64,000 bases of DNA from Prescottella equi (GTDB lineage Bacteria; Actinomycetota; Actinomycetes; Mycobacteriales; Mycobacteriaceae): NCBI RefSeq assembly GCF_002094305.1, contig NZ_LWTX01000003.1, positions 248,001 to 312,000 of the forward strand. Reading direction: 5' to 3'. Shown here one piece after another: positions 62,150 through 64,000 of this stretch (position 1 is the first letter of the stretch; every line of letters starts with the position of its first letter). Made by a program: the position numbers and the translations under genes. The notes beneath the pieces were generated by a model, which was given only the letters and a program-made list of their open reading frames with translations, had not been told where the DNA came from and did no database searches.

Positions 62150-63670
62150 ATGAGCGAGACCGACGCGAGAACTGCCCGGCACGTCGACGTCCTCGTCGTG
62201 GGTGCCGGACTGTCCGGCATCGGCGTCGCCGCCCGCCTGCGTCGCGAGCACCCCGAGCGGACCCTCGCCATCCTGGAATCGCGCGCGGCTTCCGGCGGAA
62301 CCTGGGATCTGTTCCGCTACCCCGGCATTCGCTCCGACTCGGACGTCCAGACCTACGGGTACGACTTCAAGCCGTGGAAGGGCCGCAAGGCGCTCGCACC
62401 CGCCGCCGACATCCTCGGCTACATCCGTGAGACCGCCCGTGAGTACGACCTCGATCGGCACATCCACTACCACCACAGGGTGATCCGTGCCGACTGGTCA
62501 CGATCCGATGCCCGCTGGACCGTGGTCGCACGGATCGGTGACACCGACGAGACCGCGACGTTCACGACGAACTGGTTGTTCTGCGCCAGCGGCTATTACA
62601 ACTACGACCGGGGGTACACCCCGCAGTTGCCGGGCGTCGAGCGCTTCGCCGGGCAACTCGTGCATCCGCAGCACTGGCCCGAGGATCTGGACTACGTCGG
62701 CAAGCAGGTCGTCGTGATCGGCTCCGGGGCCACCGCCGTCACGCTCATCCCGGCGATGGCGGACGCCACCGGTCATGTCACGATGCTCCAGCGATCGCCC
62801 TCGTACATCATTCCGTTGCCGGCCGAAGACGCCCTGTCGAGTGTGTTCCGGCGCGTGCTGGGCGACGAGCGCGGCTATCGGCTCACCCGGAAGAAGAACA
62901 TCGCCCAGAACGTCTGGATCTACAAGCTCTGTCAACGGTTTCCGCGGCAGGCCCGGGCCGTCATCCGGTGGCTCAACAAGCGCCTGCTTCCGTCGGGTTT
63001 CGATGTCGACACCCATTTCAATCCTCGCTACGACCCGTGGGATCAGCGGCTGTGCGTCGTACCGGGCGGCGATCTGTTCGCGACGATCCGCAAGGGCAAG
63101 GCGTCGGTCGTCACCGACCGGATCGAGACCTTCACCGAGACCGGTATCGCGCTCGAGTCCGGCAGGCACCTCGACGCCGACATCGTGGTCACCGCGACGG
63201 GACTCGACCTGCTGGCGCTCGGCGGTGTGGAACTGCGACTGGACGGCGAACCCGTCGACATCACCGAGCGGCTGGCCTTCAAGGGCACGATGCTCTCCGA
63301 CATCCCGAACTTCTCGTTCGCCGTCGGCTACACGAATGCCCCGTGGACGCTGAAGGTCGATCTGGTGGCCGAATTCCTGTGCCGAGTGCTCACCGAGATG
63401 GATCGGCGCGGCGCCGATGTCGCCGTCGCGGAGAACCGCGAGGAGGGCATGGACACCCGCCCCCTGCTCGACTTCGCTGCCGGCTACGTCCAACGCTCCC
63501 TGGACCTGTGGCCGCAGGCCGGCACAAAAGACCCCTGGAACCTGCAGATGGACTACTACAAGGATGTCGCGGTCCTGCGCGACACCCCGGTCGACGACGG
63601 CACCCTGACCTTCGCCGCGGCCCAGCGGAGACCGACGGAACCGGACGGCGACCTCGTCAGCCCCGACTGA
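62150..63670 (+). CDS. Flavin-containing monooxygenase, Baeyer-Villiger type (EtaA-like)
   Basis: A protein of 506 residues. The FAD-binding GAGLSG lies at about 18-23, the second nucleotide site is VIGSGATAV, and between them FAGQLVHPQHW fits the Baeyer-Villiger fingerprint F-x-G-x3-H-x3-W. Overall length and the RSPSYIIPLPAEDAL segment resemble mycobacterial EthA/EtaA. It should insert oxygen into ketones or oxidise thioamide/sulfide groups with NADPH. ATG 62150 follows GGAGGA. Divergent from the UBP zinc-finger gene. No TetR of the EthR type is adjacent. Confidence 0.92.
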   Translation: MSETDARTARHVDVLVVGAGLSGIGVAARLRREHPERTLAILESRAASGGTWDLFRYPGIRSDSDVQTYGYDFKPWKGRKALAPAADILGYIRETAREYDLDRHIHYHHRVIRADWSRSDARWTVVARIGDTDETATFTTNWLFCASGYYNYDRGYTPQLPGVERFAGQLVHPQHWPEDLDYVGKQVVVIGSGATAVTLIPAMADATGHVTMLQRSPSYIIPLPAEDALSSVFRRVLGDERGYRLTRKKNIAQNVWIYKLCQRFPRQARAVIRWLNKRLLPSGFDVDTHFNPRYDPWDQRLCVVPGGDLFATIRKGKASVVTDRIETFTETGIALESGRHLDADIVVTATGLDLLALGGVELRLDGEPVDITERLAFKGTMLSDIPNFSFAVGYTNAPWTLKVDLVAEFLCRVLTEMDRRGADVAVAENREEGMDTRPLLDFAAGYVQRSLDLWPQAGTKDPWNLQMDYYKDVAVLRDTPVDDGTLTFAAAQRRPTEPDGDLVSPD

Positions 63671-63739
63671 CCGGTCTGCTCCGGCAACGCATGCAGCCGC
63701 GGTACCGTCGAGGTGACATCGCGAGAGCCTGGGAGCGTC

Positions 63740-64000
63740 ATGGTGGATGCCGCGTCCGACGGACGATCCAGGCGGCGTGCACTGTTGCGCCGCCTGCGGG
63801 AACCCGCCCTACTGGCAGTCACGCTCGCAGCCCTCGTGGCCGGTGGCATCGCCTGGCTTTCGGGGGCGCGCGACGTCTCGGATGCGTGCTGGATCGCCGG
63901 GACCGTCGTCGCGATCGTGCCCGCCACGTGGTGGGTGGTCGACGCCCTTCGTCACCGCCGTGTCGGCGTCGATCTCATCGCCGTGCTCTCGCTCGTCGGC
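63740..64000 (+). CDS. Heavy-metal-translocating P-type ATPase, N-terminal part (cut by window edge)
   Basis: The frame from ATG 63740 stays open to the window end (87 codons). A basic start (RSRRRALLRRLREP) is followed by two membrane helices and then VGVDLIAVLSLVG, typical for the third helix of P1B ATPases that lack an N-terminal metal-binding domain. GGGAG precedes the ATG. The catalytic DKTGT and metal-site CPx parts lie outside the window, so the metal is unknown. Confidence 0.8.
   Translation, partial: MVDAASDGRSRRRALLRRLREPALLAVTLAALVAGGIAWLSGARDVSDACWIAGTVVAIVPATWWVVDALRHRRVGVDLIAVLSLVG

Overview
The window is GC-rich, gene-dense chromosomal DNA from a mycolic-acid actinomycete, most likely Rhodococcus or a close relative. 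Support: an Eis-family acetyltransferase, a stand-alone polyprenol-phosphate mannosyltransferase, a DUF222/13E12 HNH protein, an actinobacterial integration host factor, PucR- and IclR-type regulators, many acyl-CoA enzymes, GTG starts and ATGA-type gene overlaps. No rRNA, tRNA, CRISPR array, prophage or complete insertion sequence was seen. The genus is inferred from gene content, not from a marker gene.

Region 1 (1-9942) is a nickel/urease locus. On the minus strand lie ureA, a CbiX-like protein with a histidine-rich tail, a fused ureB-ureC, ureF and ureG (cut by the window edge). Divergent to it is a five-gene nickel/peptide-type ABC importer (nikABCDE-like). No ureE is visible, so the His-tailed chelatase-like protein is a candidate nickel chaperone.

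Region 2 (9.9-16.4 kb) holds a RibD/DHFR-like protein with a divergent TetR regulator, an acetyl-CoA hydrolase/CoA-transferase, azlCD with a divergent Lrp regulator, gluconokinase and a secreted M23 peptidase. Region 3 (16.4-24.3 kb) is catabolic: an acyl-CoA ligase, a limonene-epoxide-hydrolase-like protein with an IclR regulator, a divergent P450, and a TetR-controlled phosphotransferase plus partner protein. Region 4 (24.3-34.3 kb) has a TetR/DUF418 pair, a VOC protein, Ppm1, Eis, LysR/MFS and TetR/LOG divergent pairs, and a second acyl-CoA ligase.

Region 5 (34.4-40.8 kb) pairs a FluG-type amidohydrolase with a divergent glutamine-synthetase-like enzyme, followed by a CHAP protein, a RidA protein, a PucR regulator, a lipoprotein and a 37-residue hydrophobic peptide. 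Region 6 (40.9-53.8 kb) has an HNH (13E12) gene behind a LexA box, an Fe-S flavin reductase divergent to an MFS-aldehyde dehydrogenase-CitE operon, a PhoD phosphatase, a MerR/FetB pair with a divergent MFS gene, a secreted protein, an HTH protein and a second small peptide. Region 7 (53.9-64 kb) has aminopeptidase N, an enoyl-CoA hydratase, an mIHF-type protein, eutBC, a secreted protein, an antibiotic-kinase-like protein, a UBP zinc finger, a Baeyer-Villiger-type monooxygenase and the start of a metal P-type ATPase.

Most regulators sit divergently from the gene they probably control, often with a clear palindrome between the two. Strong hairpins mark several transcript ends.
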